A DNA stretch of 64,000 bases, taken from assembly GCF_040436345.1 (NCBI RefSeq), contig NC_133218.1, positions 3,074,484 through 3,138,483 of the forward strand, in the 5' to 3' direction. Of the stretch, positions 39,159-53,500 are shown in pieces (positions within the stretch are counted from its first letter, which is position 1; each line of letters opens with the position of its first letter). The notes under the pieces were generated by a model. That model was not told the origin of the DNA and did not search any database. It worked only from the letters and a program-made list of their open reading frames with translations. The DNA comes from Pagrus major (Eukaryota > Chordata > Actinopteri > Spariformes > Sparidae). A program made the position numbers and the translations under genes.

Positions 39159-41165
39159 GCTCTGGAAACGGCCACATTTAAACCGGTTGCTTGTGTTACT
39201 CTTAAAAAACGGTCAGTAACGAGGGCAAAGTGCAAAGATATTGAAATATCTCACAACATGTCAAGAGCTAAATCTCTGACTCTGAAGCAGCCAAGCATCA
39301 TAAGTGAACAATGCAAAGATTAGGAAAAACACCTCGCTTTCAAATTCAAAGGTGTTTTTTGGATTAGTCATGTTTGACGAGTGTCAAATATTTGAGTTTT
39401 TATATGCTTACATTGAAGCGGTTTTATACATTTTCCTGGGTACTCCACATTATTATGATATTGTGCAGTTTATATATTCTGTCCAAGCTGATTTATCACA
39501 GTTGTCTTTTCAAAAGACGCCATGGCTGTTTCTGGAATCACTCCCTATTTAATCTTTATTGCACTTTTTTTTACTGACCACCATTTTCTATTCATTGAGT
39601 GGAGAATGAGAGTGATTTTAGACTCAGCCCAGATGTAAATTGTGCTGTAATCCTTACATCTCAGTTTTCTCCTTCTTACCACCTGCTACATTATCTTGCT
39701 ACCTCTACTTTTAAATCCTGTGCCTACGTAAAGGATGTGATGTCCTTGAGTTTTCCTTCAATTGCAGTCCGAATTCAAAATTACCTTAAGCCACAGTTCA
39801 TTAGAAGCAGCAGCATGAGGTAACTGTTATTTGGTTAAACTGACCCTTTACATTTACAATGCCAAACATCCTGTTTGTTCATGTTTACTTCTTTATGTAA
39901 CCATAGAAAGCTGAGATACACAAAACTGAAAAATTGCCTGTTTATCTTGGCTTAAGTTGATATTTTGGTAATGTATGTTTTTTGGAACTCCTGCTTGTGC
40001 CTGAATATGATCAGGGTGGCTAGAGTTTTGTACAAATAATTGAAAAATCTGGTTGTAAAACCTAAACTTTTAGAAACAATGTCCTGATTATGTACTTGAG
40101 CCTCCAAGATCCCAAACCATCTGCATTGCTGAGGGTTATGTGAAAAAAATGTTTTGTAATATCTGTAAATTGATGCTTCAAACAGCCATAAACTGTTTTA
40201 ATGATGTTATTAAACAGCACAATGTGCTCATGTTTCAATACGGCCCATCTGTGATCAATATATTAGCTGCAAGAGATTTGATTTGAGTGCTGCTCAGTCA
40301 CTGCTGTTACTGACTGAAGAGTCTTCAGCTTGATCTGAAGTAGCAAATCTTTTCCTGAAGCTCAGTCTTCTTCCCTTCAAGCCTACAGTTGAATTTCTAA
40401 ATTTTTTTATGTGACCTATAGATAATATGGATGTACGTTCCATAGCTAAAACTGTCTGATCAGGTATTCACAGACATGCTCACCGGTGGAAGGTGTGATT
40501 AATGGTTCATCCTTGAACCCTTCGCAGTTTGTACACTTAATGTGCCTTTTTCCTATTTACTCCAGTCTTAAAAAGGGGAAGTTAACAGCTAAAATCAAAA
40601 ATGGCTCCTGAAAAGAGACACTGCTGTTGAGTTTTTCAAATGTATTGCACTTTGAGCACCATAAGCTGAGAGCCGTCTAGTTCCATTATATTTGATGTCT
40701 CCATAACCGGCAATTCACACCCAAACAATCTACACAAATGTGTCCACATAGCTTTTTTTTTTTTCAATTGTTCCCAATGAGGAGCGAGCATCTCAGAAGT
40801 CTTTTTTCTGAGCACTCCGCCTGTTTTGTACAGCCGCTCCGAGTTGGAAATCTCTCAACCTTTCAGGAAGCCGTTGGTGACGTCACCGATGCTCTTTTTC
40901 CTGTCCTAGACGATAATATTTACTGTATTTTTGTCTTTTCTGCCTGGAAAAAAAAAAACCGCTATGTGAACACGGGCCCTAAATAGCACTACAGTTAAGA
41001 GGAAAAATATGTATTTTTGATTTTTGGGTTAACTGTCCCTTTAAAACTTGTAATGGTTGTACTGCTGTTTGAGATGGACTCGAGCTTTTTACCAAAATTT
41101 CTTTTTTTTTTTTTTTAAACAAAAGTTGTTTCAACTTGATAAAATAAACCTTCAAAGTGCCACAG
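39159..41165 (+). terminator. bbox1: bbox1 3' UTR with candidate poly(A) signals
   Basis: ATTAAA at 40209-40214 is followed by GT-rich text, giving a 3' UTR of about 1.1 kb. AATAAA at 41143-41148 is also followed by a GTGCTGTC-like element, giving about 2 kb. The longer form would include the foldback element at 40568-41044. Sequence alone does not decide between them. Confidence 0.5.
40568..41044. mobile_element. Foldback element in the bbox1 3' region, TTAA flanks
   Basis: The left end TTAAAAAGGGGAAGTTAAC followed by AAAATCAAAAATG pairs with the right end ATTTTTGATTTTTGGGTTAA followed by CTGTCCCTTTAA. TTAA is present on both sides. No coding capacity. Confidence 0.65.
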
Positions 41166-41257
41166 TGCTGTCTTTCACTTGTTTACTCATTTGAATTTCA
41201 ATGTTTTTCACTTCATAAAAAGGACAACGAACTACACCCAACATTATTTGCGACAAC

Positions 41258-44200
41258 TTTATTATATTGCCAAAGCTGTACATATTCTATAAATACTTTG
41301 TCAATATCTGGAATACTTACACCTGACATCTCATTTCATTTATTCCCTCTGGTTACAGCAGCTGGCTCGTACAATGACAGAGATGAGTGGTAATAATCCA
41401 GTTTTTAAAAAAAAATGTCCTTTTAACTTAAGCAGAAAGAGCTGTGTCCCACTCCCACCAACCAAACCAGTTTCAGAGCTGCTTCAGATCGAGTTCAGTC
41501 GTATTCACACCATCATGTCTGGTGTTATTCGTTAACGGGACATCGTCTTCTGAACATCCTACTGATTATTTTCCTCTGCGCAGTTAAATTACTCAAAATA
41601 CAAGCAAGTCAGAATCAAAAAAACATCTTCCAGTGATTGAGCTGTACCGATATATATTGCTGATCTGGAGAAACTGTCCACCACATGAACGCACGTGCAC
41701 ACACACAAATCTACACACACGCACTCGTCAATGTGAAAGTTAATGGGTCAGCGATAGGACCAGACTCAACCGTTCTTTACCATCACAGAACAGAAACAAC
41801 ATTAAGACTTGACAATCTCCTCGGGGAGCAGATGACCACAGCTGTAGGCTTCAACACGTCTGAAATGATCCATCACAGGACACAAAACTGCTGCTGTGAG
41901 CTGGAACAGTTTGTACTTCTGTCACAACCCAATCTGTGACGGAGGAGGCAGGTGTTTCTCTTTGGCTGCTTATGGAGTGCACTCATAAACCTGACTCATA
42001 AACGGTGCTAGAAGTACACCATATTTTATGAATAAGTTAACTGCTTTAAGTCCTTTTATGAGCAAGAATGTGCCCCAATGTCTTCAGCTTCTCAAATGTG
42101 ACATTTTTGCTCTGATATTTAACTGAATAACTTTGCATTTTGTACTGATGGTCATACAAAACAGATTTGAGTAAGTCAACATAGACTCTGGAGAACTGCA
42201 GTAGGTATTTTTAATTACTTTGTGCCCAAACGATCAATCTAATGAAATAACTGCTGGATGCAGCCTTTTGACTGCAGGAGGATGCACTGTTGCATGGATA
42301 TTATGATATCATAAAACTTTATGCCTTTTAATTTTTTAATCTACACGTACAATGAGGTTGCATTTCCTGACAACCCGGGTAGTGGAAGTGACTTCAATTT
42401 TCTTTTACTTATTTTCTACCTTGATAGATTTGTTATGTGTGTGTATCATTCAGTCTTTATAACTGGTGAGGAAAAGGCCAAGGAGACGCTTTTTTTAATT
42501 TCCAGGTGCAGGTCAACAGAGGCACAGTGGAAGATAAGTCACTATTTCTGACTAAGGCCATCAGAAAATGTGACCCTGAACCTGGAAATTAAAAAAATTG
42601 ATAACCTGTTTTAAAGACTGAATCACAAACCGAACTTACCACTAATGCTGCATTCAAGGAACGTCTGCAGAGTGGGAAGAAAGAAAAAACGTCCTGTTAA
42701 TTCCACATCGGGACGCTCACGCATTACTCCGACATTATTTCCACTGCTATCGTTGAAGACACGTCATGTTAACAGCTGCACTGAGCTTGTGTTGTTGTGT
42801 TTAAGTATTTAAGGTGGTTCGTTAACAAGGAAAACTAGATTATAAATGTTTACTTACTGACTTTGTGCTAATATTGACAAAAGTTAAGCAGCCATTTTTC
42901 AACTTGTCTGTTGATTCGTTTGCAGTTATTTTTAAGGGGGGACCAATTTAACTGTCAATATGTGGATTATTATTGAAACGGTTTCAAATATTCAGAATCA
43001 ATGATAACAATATTTTGTGGATAAAGAGATTTAAAAAAAATCCATGTAGAATACAGGTCAATATATGTACAGCATGCAATAGATTTAATATACAACATAC
43101 TATTTGATACTTTAGATTGAATTATTCATAAATTGCTGACTTGTTTGAAAGACTGAGTAACATAAAAAACATCAACCATGCAACAGCGCCCCCTGCAGTC
43201 ACATATTTGACAATGGTGTAACACCAGTTTGTGTCAGGTGTTTCACACAGCTTGTAGTGTGTGAGTTCAGAAGGTAAAGGTACTGTATGGTCACAGCATC
43301 TCCACCACCTGCGCTGTTTAAAAACACCTGCTGTGACATCACTGATTGGGGGCGTGGCCTGAGTGCAAAATGTTCCAAAGTTCACTCCTGTAGAGCATCA
43401 CAGCAGCTGTTTGTTTTTTTCCTGTCGTTCATAGTTCAAAAGACAAACTTTAAAACAGTCGAACTCAAGTGATCGTATTCACTTCAATCAAAATGTACTA
43501 TAGACAAAAAAGTTTTTTCTTACATTCGTCACCCTGTGAACGCCAGTGAACTTAAGAAAACCTGGCTCTGGCAATGGCTAACTACTTATTAAGTATTGCA
43601 CATCAAGCAAATCAACAATTTGTAAGATTTTTTTTTTCCAGAGAAATGTACAGTCAATATATGTATATATTAAATAAATACTATATATAGAAATATATAT
43701 AATATTTATTTTTTTATCCTCATAGTAACATGCAATTGATAACAGCAGACCACAGACGAGAAGTTTTACAGTAGAACTAGAACAGTAATTCAGCCTGGCG
43801 GGCAAGAGAACACATCTGAGAACACTCACATTATTTTAGGGTTCAAACACTTTGAGGAAGCGTTTACATGCGGTGCTCTGGTGCAGTATACAGTAGCGTT
43901 TTCAGTATGGGATGTCCTGCACTACGAGAGGGTCTCTGGATGCTTCACCAGATTCAACTTGGACAGACTGGAACTTTACAGTAACCACATATCACAGAAT
44001 AACTCACACAGTCGTATGGAGACGGGGTAGGAGGGCGGGAAGCTACTCTGTAGTGACTGATCAAGGCTGTGCACGGGACCTGCATGCACTCTATGCCTCG
44101 AGGCCATCCCTCACATCTCCTCCTATCGGTAAAAACAGTTGGGTGTTGGCAGCGGGAACGATAGAAGACTTTCACACTGAGGAGAAGAGCTTGAGGAGAG

Positions 44201-44482
44201 TTGCATCTCCCGAGTTAAGGAGCAGGCAAACATTTAGCTAGTTGGTATGACCATCAGGACGACAGCAATGAAGAGTATTTACACGACATCACAGAGCAAA
44301 CACGGCTACACAACAGGGTCGAAAAAGGGGTCTTAGGCTTGTATATACAGGAAGAGGGAGCGGGGGTTGTGTGCTTAGAGTAAAGTTAGGGATTGTCAGA
44401 AGTCTCTGGTTTTAGAGCTGAAATGCCATTTCAAGTAGAGAGGCACACCGAGGACAGAGGGGTAGAGGGTGAGGGGTGTAGA
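41258..44482 (-). terminator. madd: madd 3' UTR or downstream region with candidate poly(A) signals
   Basis: On the minus strand, AATAAA occurs at 43705-43710, 41339-41344 and 41258-41263. The first would give a 3' UTR of about 0.8 kb, the last about 3.2 kb. A CA-rich stretch lies at 41690-41722 and a TA-rich stretch at 43660-43700. No exon of another gene was recognised here. Confidence 0.4.
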
Positions 44483-44596
44483 CTAGCTAGGAAGGGGTCT
44501 CGGCGACAGGAGCTTGGGTTTTCCATCCGCCTCCTTCCCCTTCACTGCCGCCACGTAGGAGAAAAGGCAGAGGACGGAGTAACAGATCTGATGTGC
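44483..44596 (-). CDS. madd: madd terminal coding exon (stop TAG at 44483-44485)
   Basis: On the minus strand the acceptor is TTCCCTCAACAG. The exon encodes 37 residues from [18 protein letters not shown], conserved in MADD, followed by a Lys/Pro-rich tail ending PRPLPS and a TAG stop. Entry phase 0. Confidence 0.92.
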   Translation of the reverse strand, partial: AHQICYSVLCLFSYVAAVKGKEADGKPKLLSPRPLPS

Positions 44597-47500
44597 CTGT
44601 TGAGGGAAGAAGGAACCGTGAGGAGGATGACAGTCCAGGTGTGAGGAAACATCTGTGTAGAGTTAAAGTAGCACAAGGAATAGACCTACACAAGAGGCTC
44701 CCCTCAGTCTAAATACTGCAGGAATGTGGACTGTTGGATACTTCGGTATTCAAAGGTGACCACTAATAAGTAGGGGTGTCACAATTAAAAGTACACATTT
44801 CTATTTGACTTTAAATTTAAAGTTCACAATTTCCTTTTTGATTTAAAAAATGTTTCAGCACAGACAGTTAGGACATTGTAAGACTTTCACATCTGGATTT
44901 GTAAAAGATCAACAAATGATCAGTTCTCTACCCTGACAACTGTTAACAATGACAGCTTGGCTTTATCCTGTAGTCTTTTTGCAGGTAAAGGTAAGGAAAG
45001 TGTGGATTCAACAATAAACAACAAAAGGTTGTTTGGTTCGGGAGATCGGTGTCTGAAATCTGTCCTAAGTAAGTCCTCTTCCCAAACAAATCATACAGGA
45101 TCTCTGAAAAAGAAATTAAACTCAACATCTCGGACGCTGTCGAAGTTTCTTCCTGTACCAGTCAGCTTTGTGCACACAGGATAAGTATCTCAAAGTGCAG
45201 CTGTGCCATCTTTGAAGTGTAATTTATTTTTTTTCAGATGCAAGTAAGTAGTCGCTGATCCTGCTTTTGATTTCAATGATCCAAATTAAAGCACATTTTG
45301 ATTGTGAATCAAAATTGTGACACCCCTACTAATAACACTATTGAGAGGTGAAGTCCTGCCCCTGCTGGTGGACGACCACAGGACCTTATTTCATAAATAA
45401 TTTGTACAATAGTTTATAGCAAGAATCAAATACATTTTTAATCCCGTTTGAATTGTGTCATGAATGACACATATGATGTTCGTCAATTTAAAAAATTATT
45501 TTACAACTCAAGAAAGTCAGTTTGTCATCAAACTAATGAAATATATAAGACGTGAAAATATGTAATTATAAAGACCACACAACCAACAGTCGCATTAGTG
45601 ACGTCATCTCGTTTAACATCCACCAAAACTCACAACTGAATCACTGTAGAGTCGTCCTCGTGTATTAGCTAGCTGCTCAACCTTCACATGACTTTGACTG
45701 ATAAAACGACCTACCTTGTGATTTTTTTTTACTTTTTCTCAACCAAGGTGTCGGCCATGTTGGTGTTGGTAGTTACACTGATATGTTTTTGACAAACTGG
45801 GACTTTCTTGACTTGCAAACATCATATGTGTAATTCACTACACAATTCATACAGGATGGAGAAGTTATCGGTATCTGGACATTACCCACCATACATATTT
45901 TTTCTGAAATAAGGTCCCATGAGAGAAGCCAGAAGGGGAGGGACTTCACCTCTCTATGGAGTAATGTTTCTATGAGTGAGGTCCTGTTTTGTTGTATCGT
46001 GCACTCTGCAATCACGATACACATTCCTGCTGCCAGTTTCATGATGTTCTGCTGATGGTTGGTTGCAGTAAAGTGCTAAGAAGTGAAGCAATTTACCAAA
46101 GACTGCTATCAAGTAAACAAGGATGTGAACAATTTAAACTCTTTCAAAATAAGTTCTGCAAATGTTTCATAAGGGAGGAAATGCATTCAGCATGTTTGTT
46201 GGCTCTCAAGGGTAACACACTGTGTGTTTTTGTGAGAAACGCTGAATGGAAACTGAACTTATGTTTACAAGCTGGCCCCTTAACTCTGTGTAATCGTCAT
46301 GCTTTATTCTTAAGTTGCACACAAATAATAAAAGCTTTTTAAAGTTACCCATTAGCTCCAGTTAGTGCTCACAACAGAATATTGCTGGTCATTAAATGTG
46401 ACTCACTGTCCAGTCTCACGGCCACTAAAACTCCTTCATTTTCTCATTTAGAATTAAGCTCCGAGTTAAAGTGGAGATTCTCAGACTGCAGTCGACCTCT
46501 TTTATTCTGCAGTTTAGCTCGTAATCATTGAGACAGAGGATGAAACGACAGGGTTATAAAACTATTAGACAGGACTTTAAAACTCTAGAAAGTTATCACA
46601 GTGACTCTGCAGTCTTCTGGCTTCCGATGAGGCTCATCAGAAGCCAGAAGACTGCAGAGTCACACTCGTCAATGTATTGCCCAAACTGGATTTTTCCATC
46701 TTCGAATCAACGCTAACACCACTGCAGACCTTAAAGGCCCTGACCTTCGAAAGGTGCTGTAATCCTTTAATGACCAGAGTGAGTCAAACTGCTGCTCCAC
46801 AGTGGTGTCGGTGTGATGTTTACAGACACAAACGTCAAATTTAGTGTGACACATTTCTGCCGTGCACACCTTGTGACTAACTTGTTCTCTACATGCACTG
46901 GTAGAAAAGGATTGACTCTGACAGAAGAAGCGAGGACTCACCATGGGGGTCTTGTACTTGTGGATCACCACTTCTTTAGTTTCAGGAACTATGCCGGTGC
47001 AAGAGACAAAACAAAGAATTCAAAGGCAGCAGGAACCTAAATGAGTTACTGTGGGGAGCTTTGGGGGTTACAGGGGTGAAATACAACAAGGTGTAAAATG
47101 GGATGTGGGCCAAGAAGAGTCCACCTCAACAGTCAGGAGTACGTTTGGACAGGGAGGGTGACGAGGGCAAGAGTGGCTTATCTACTTCAGGTTTAGACAA
47201 AGTTCTGCTGTTAAATCCTGGTTATGTTTAAATATTTTAAAGGGGACCTTGTGCTTTGCTTATTTTCCGTCATATACTTATAATATTACCATGTCAGATG
47301 TTCATTAACGCTCAAAGACCAGAACAGCTGCTGTTAGCTTGTTAGCTCAGTTAGCCGCGCAGTTAGCAGTCCTATTAGCTGACTCTCCCCACTAGCCCTG
47401 AAAACCTCTTTGTCCTGGCTATCTAAAGCTTCTGTGTTAGAGGTGTGAAGCAGAGTCAGTTAGCTAACAGGGCCGCTAGCTGTAGCTGCTGACTGAGCTA

Positions 47501-50500
47501 ACTAGCTGCACAACTAACTGAGTTAACTAGATAAGCAACAAGTTAAGCTGTCTGTCCATCAGGAAATCTCCAAGACATTTTTTCAATAAAATTAGATCTG
47601 GTTTCACAAAAATCTTTGGGTGATGCCCAGGAGCGAGATTCCAGAAGTTTTCCTGATTGAAGAAAGCGGACTTTGAGGCTGACGGGCCTTAAAGAAATGG
47701 AAGATAAAACAGCTGGTTTCAGACAGAGGAAGAACTGAGGGGCTGTCTGAAGGGCCAGTATGAGACAGATAAGGAACTTTTTGAACAATGAATCATGCAA
47801 AGCTTCTATATTGGAGTCGCAGAAAAAATATATAGCTGTCAATGAGCACAATAGGTCCCCTTTAATATTATGAGTGTACGAATGGAGAGTGTCATGATTA
47901 AACTGTTCATCTGAACTGTTGGTGAGACGTTCATGGCCCAGAAAATGAACAAATAAAAACACAAATGTCTTATAACAAGAGACTGCAAGGTCATAAACTT
48001 TTAAATATGAAAAACAAAGAACACAAGAAAACAAAGGGGACAGCCTCCCCTCCCCAAACCCTTCCTCCCCTGTGAACTGAAAGTTTAAAGACATCACAGA
48101 AAAGCAGCTACAAGAGGCCAAACTCCTTTGACCCAGGACCACGTCACTGTCCACAGGACAGGTTGACTTTTCATTAGTAACTGTGAACCCATAGCAGAGA
48201 TGAGAAGGCTGAGATCTGGACAGACGTGACATGTTAAATCTGCTCAACAGCCCCACCACAGATCTCCACTTTCTGAGGTACACACTATCAGAAAATGATG
48301 GACCACATGAGAGATGGGGTCTGGGGTGATCTCCGAAAATGAAAAGCAAGTGATGAAGGAAGCAGAGGAAAACTCATGGTACAAGAAAAGAAATAAAAAT
48401 GACTCAATGAGAAGGATCGAGTGAGGAAATACTCTGCACAGTTTGAATAAGAAAGGAGAAAGGTGACAACACTTTACCTGCTGGAGAATGAAGGTTTTCA
48501 TAGTGGCAAAGATGAGGGCAACATTACAAAAGCAGCACAGAGACACGACAGTAACCCAGCCTGGCTCTCAACTTCAACCTCTGACGATCATATACTGCAC
48601 CGTCATACTGGAAGTCATCTCGTTTCACTTGTAAACTGTGTACTAACCCTTAACACTCCATCTACAGCACAAACCCTCTTTACTCTCTTCTCTCCATTAG
48701 GTGACTTGATATATCTGACTCTTTTTAATGAAGCAATCTAATAAATGAAAATATGAGCTGTAGATACTGTTGGATTTAAATCATTGTTCTAAGCATGGCT
48801 ATTGCATTTGTGAAATATGTGACTGCTCAGTGTCGTAAAATCTGGTGAATTTAGATTTTTTCACTGTCAGTGTAAATAAATCAGGTGTCTTTTCTGACTA
48901 TCAGACCAATGAGATAAAACTGCTGCTTATTATTTGTTGAAGTTCAATTAGTTTTAGTTTTAAACAAAACTTGATTTGATTTTGGCATCAAGTCAGAGTA
49001 TTGCTTTTGTGTCTGGGACTTGCTTCTAACTTCAGGCAAAATCCTTTTTAAATCTTTTTTTATTTTTGTAACAGTTTACAAATTTGTTACATTTGTTGGG
49101 AACTATTTTCCGCTGTGGATTAATACACATTTTGGGATCTGGTGAGTGAGGATAGCATTTGTGGGATTGAGTCAAAACAAACTGCAGTGTGTGTGTTCAT
49201 AGTAATGAAGGAACATGTCACCCAGTGCAACAGTGTGGTCCACTGATGTGTTTATAATACTTTAAAAACATTTATATTTTTGTGGGTTAGGGTTTGTTTT
49301 ATTAACGTTTTACTGTTGGTTATAAAAACTCATCTTATTCTATTAACAGTTTATATTCTACCTTCAATAAATTTCACATGTGGTATTTCACAATTTTATT
49401 TTGGGCATTATTAGCATTATTAGCATTTGTTGCTTGTTTTATCTTTTATTATTTATCCTTCTCATGTTTAATTGGTGTCTTGTTTTTGTTTTGTTTGTTT
49501 TTTTTGGTGTGCATTAGTCATTTTTGTCAACATCCTGAGAAGTAAGTTCTATGAGACTTTGGATATTTTTGAAAATATATATAATACTATCAGCTAACTT
49601 AAAGTCCTGTAAAGTCTATTTTATTTTTTAGTATTTTATATTTAATATATCATGATATATGCTCACATTAAAAAACAGAAGAATTTCTACTTTTCTCAAA
49701 AGTTTTCGATTTTAGATCAAATCCTGTTTCACCTTCACAATTTAAAGGGTTACTGATACTTACTTTGATTAGATTTTATTTCGTTTTAATGTACAATAAG
49801 TTATGTGACAACCTCCAACATTTCTTCTGATGGAACATTGTAGTGTTAATTTCTTCTTGTGCCTTTTTGTTGTAAAATGCAAAAATATGTGAAAAAGGCA
49901 TCAAGACTCTGTGTCCTCACATTTTCTTTTACACTTAAACACTATTTTCCTCACCAGCTCCAACCATCTTTATCAGATAAATAAAACGTGCTCTTAACTC
50001 CGAAGCTACTGTGTGATTTAAAGAAAACTACGTCCTCTGAAGAATTCATCACCTACAGACATCAGTGTCTCAGAGCTCCTTTAGGAGAGCGAGTATCCAA
50101 TTTAGGGGACCCTTATTAGCTCTCATCAATACATTTGCCATGGCGCTGAGTTACTGCCGTGCCAAGTACAGGCCTAGAATCAATAGATGGTGTAATTACC
50201 AAATTCCTCCAGGACAAAGACTCCCTTCACTGTATTGCACTTTTTAATGTGACTCAGCTCTATGAAAACCTAAAAACAAACAAAAAACAAACAAAAACAA
50301 GACAGAACATTATTAACTCAACAACACTGGATGAAAAGTAAACACTTCATATTTAAAAATTAACCATGTTAAACTTGTTTTATTCAGTGTGAAAGGTAAA
50401 AATAAAACAACTACACATGGAATGCAAGCTTTTTAACAGCTAACCAAAGAAAAGAAAAGCATACTATGAGAAGTTTCCATGATCAAACGCATACATGGGC

Positions 50501-53500
50501 GACGGTTAAATGAGGAGAAATGCATTTAGTCTGCTCAAAGCTCCAAACTAATTCAACATGACTTGTATATCCAAACTGGAATAATTTATCGTTATATTTA
50601 GATGTAAACAGCAGAGGTAGTTCAAAAAAACACATTTCTTTTAATGCTCAGGGATGCAATATGAGCCCATATGATGCATACATGGAAGTTCCATATAAAA
50701 ATGTAGACAAGGACACAAAATTAGATTTGCCAAACAGCTACGACAGGTTAAAGAAAAGATAGAGAAATCAAAAAGGAAAACCCAATAAGATGTAACTGCT
50801 AATAAGCAAACACAGCAGAGGTTGTGTACCTTCCGCTCCTTGCAGGGGGAGAGAGCATGGGAGAGAAATGGTTTGGATTATTATCGGACAGAAGAGCACA
50901 AACACTCGACGACACTCCTCCGAGAGGGCGCTATCCACAGGAGCCTCGTAGTGATTCAAATCAAGAATCTAGCTAAAGTAGTTACCAGAGCCAATAAGAA
51001 AAACCCGTCACAGCCCCAAAGACTTCTAAAATAGGAGAGAAAAAATAAACGAGGTGTAGAGGTTTGACTAGGGTATTGAGAGCTGGATTCACCTTTGTTT
51101 TCCCGGACTTTAAACATCTCAGTCCCCCAGAGCCCTCCATGCCTCCTCCTCCAGCAACAACGGCTGGCACCAAAACCACTTGCTCACACAGCAGAAAAGA
51201 TAAATGAGGGCAGTCACCAATGGACAGGAAGTCCCGATGCTACGGTGTATAATGTCACCTCTGACACCATCTCACCCCCAACTCAGTGCTCACTCACTGA
51301 AATACTAAATCCTGAATAATGCTGAATGCTGAATAAACTCCTGCTGAGGGTTTGTTGACATCGTTCCTCTCAAATACCATGAAAACTTTTCATGAGCTGA
51401 ACTGAAAATACTTCCAATCTAACAACTGCAGCCAAGCTGATAATGACATTTGTTTATTCTAAAAGTGTGGCGCATCTTTGAGAAACTCATATCTCAGGTT
51501 AATTGTATTTTTCTTGTCTGGTAATGAAAAAGCTTTTCCAAGTGTGACACTCTACCCCCTTTGCAATATGAGTCGCAAAAATTAAACTTGAGTTTAAAGA
51601 GCCTGAGGCTGATAAAGCAGAAGCAGCAGGAAAAAGCAGTAATTATAACTGTGTTACAGTGAAGGAATCTCCAAGTTGAAGGGTCAATTTACCCAAATCA
51701 TAAAAATACATTATTTCTGGCCAAGCAGTGAGTTTTGGTTTTAAAGAGAACTGGAATAGATTTAAAAAAAAAAAAAAGATTTAAACCTGTATTGAGGAAA
51801 AACAAGCCTCAAACACAACACTGACACAATCACCTTTTAATTTGTTCCCAAGTAGTTGCTCATTTACGCATTCGGCAGACATAATACTGAGCAACATTGT
51901 CATTATTTGAAGTCACGTTTCTGACAATTAGATATATCTAAGCCCAATATTGACTGTCCTTTGAGCTCCCCTTTGTTCTTTAGCTGCTAAATAATGCTAA
52001 AAAGATGCTAAATGGTACTTGCTTACTGAGTCTGTCTGCTGTCTGGTGCAGGACAGTGGGGTACAGTGGGCTTTAGGGGGAGAAAGCAAAGCTATGAGAA
52101 CACTGACGTTACGGGACGGTATTCAAAACGATGAGTTGAAAGTTTCTAAAAGGGTCTGTAGAGCTCAGAGGAATCTGTGGGTTCATGAGTCTGACTTTGA
52201 GACACAGTTAATACATAAATATTAATCATAACAGATTTAAAGTCCAATTGAAATTACCACTAAAAGTGAAGTGAGAAGATATTTTTCATTCTTAAAATTT
52301 GGGTGAACTGACCCTTCAAATTACTTCTGTTGTTGTGAAATCATTTTGAAGAGGTCTGATGAGTTACTCTTTGGTAGCACGTCTCTTTTGTTTTCTTGTT
52401 TTTAATATGCCTCATGAGTATAAAGTGTCTGTCAGCTGCAGTGGGTTCCTGATCTTTCAGCACGGTCACTTCTCCAACTATCACGTACAGCTCATTGTTC
52501 AATCACAGCTCCACATTCTAACGAACCTGAAGAAAAAAAACAACTCCAACTATGACTACCTGCGCAGGTGTGAAGACAACACATGGCGATGTTCAAGGGT
52601 CCAAACTTAAATGTGGAAGTTGCTATTAAAATAGCCAATTATTAATGAAAAGTCTTTTTCTCAAGGTCATCCGTCTTACCACTGATGCACAACACACACA
52701 CATTAACACTTCATCTCCTCCCACACAGTATATGAACAATGAGGTTCCAGTACCATGGATGTCAAAACAAACTTGTGTGGAAGGATGTGTTAATACTGTT
52801 TGTGGGAAACGCATGCATATGAACACACACACATACACAAACAAACAAACAAACAAAAACACAAACTGAAAAAAGCAAATCCAAAAAAGCAAAAGCACAA
52901 ACAGGAATTCTTCCTCTACGGGACAAACATCAGGTACGATTAAATGCCAATCAAACATTTTGTCAATCATCGCTAATATTTTGACTACTGAGATTTGTTT
53001 TAATGACAATAGAGGAAGATGTCACAGGATGAAAGGAAATGATGCAAACAGGAGAGATGAGCAGAAGGGTGGACAGAAGGACGGGATGAACTCTGAATCG
53101 TCATGAGTGATTTTTATCGTCATGCCTTTGTGTGAGATGAAGAGCAGTTTCTCTGCTGTGGTACTGGCCTCTTACCTGGCTGTGCATGAATTTAAGGTTG
53201 ATTCCTTCCAGTGTGACCTGCAGTAGTCCACCTTCACCAGTTTTCATGTCCTGGACGGGGAACTCTCCGCCCAGCTCTGGACCTGAAGGAAACCACAACT
53301 GAGTTTACAGCTAGTATAGATAATACATCCCCCCCAAAAAAACATCAAATTTAACAGGCTAACAAAAAGAAAACTTTACACACTGCTAGCATGTTGGCAG
53401 GAATGTTTTAAACCAACTACAAAGTACCAGGATGATAAGAGAATTGTCAAAAGGACAAAGAACATCAGGAGTGTGATGACGCTTGTTTTCTGTTCATTAC

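Noticed and set aside
43912-44241. 109-codon plus-strand open frame
   Set aside because: It lies antisense to the likely madd 3' UTR, with no homology recognised and no splice partners.
48244-48546. Donor-like CAGCAG/GTAAAG on the minus strand as an extra madd exon
   Set aside because: The encoded residues (ending FILQQ) match nothing in MADD, and inserting them would interrupt two exons that already join in frame as in other vertebrates.
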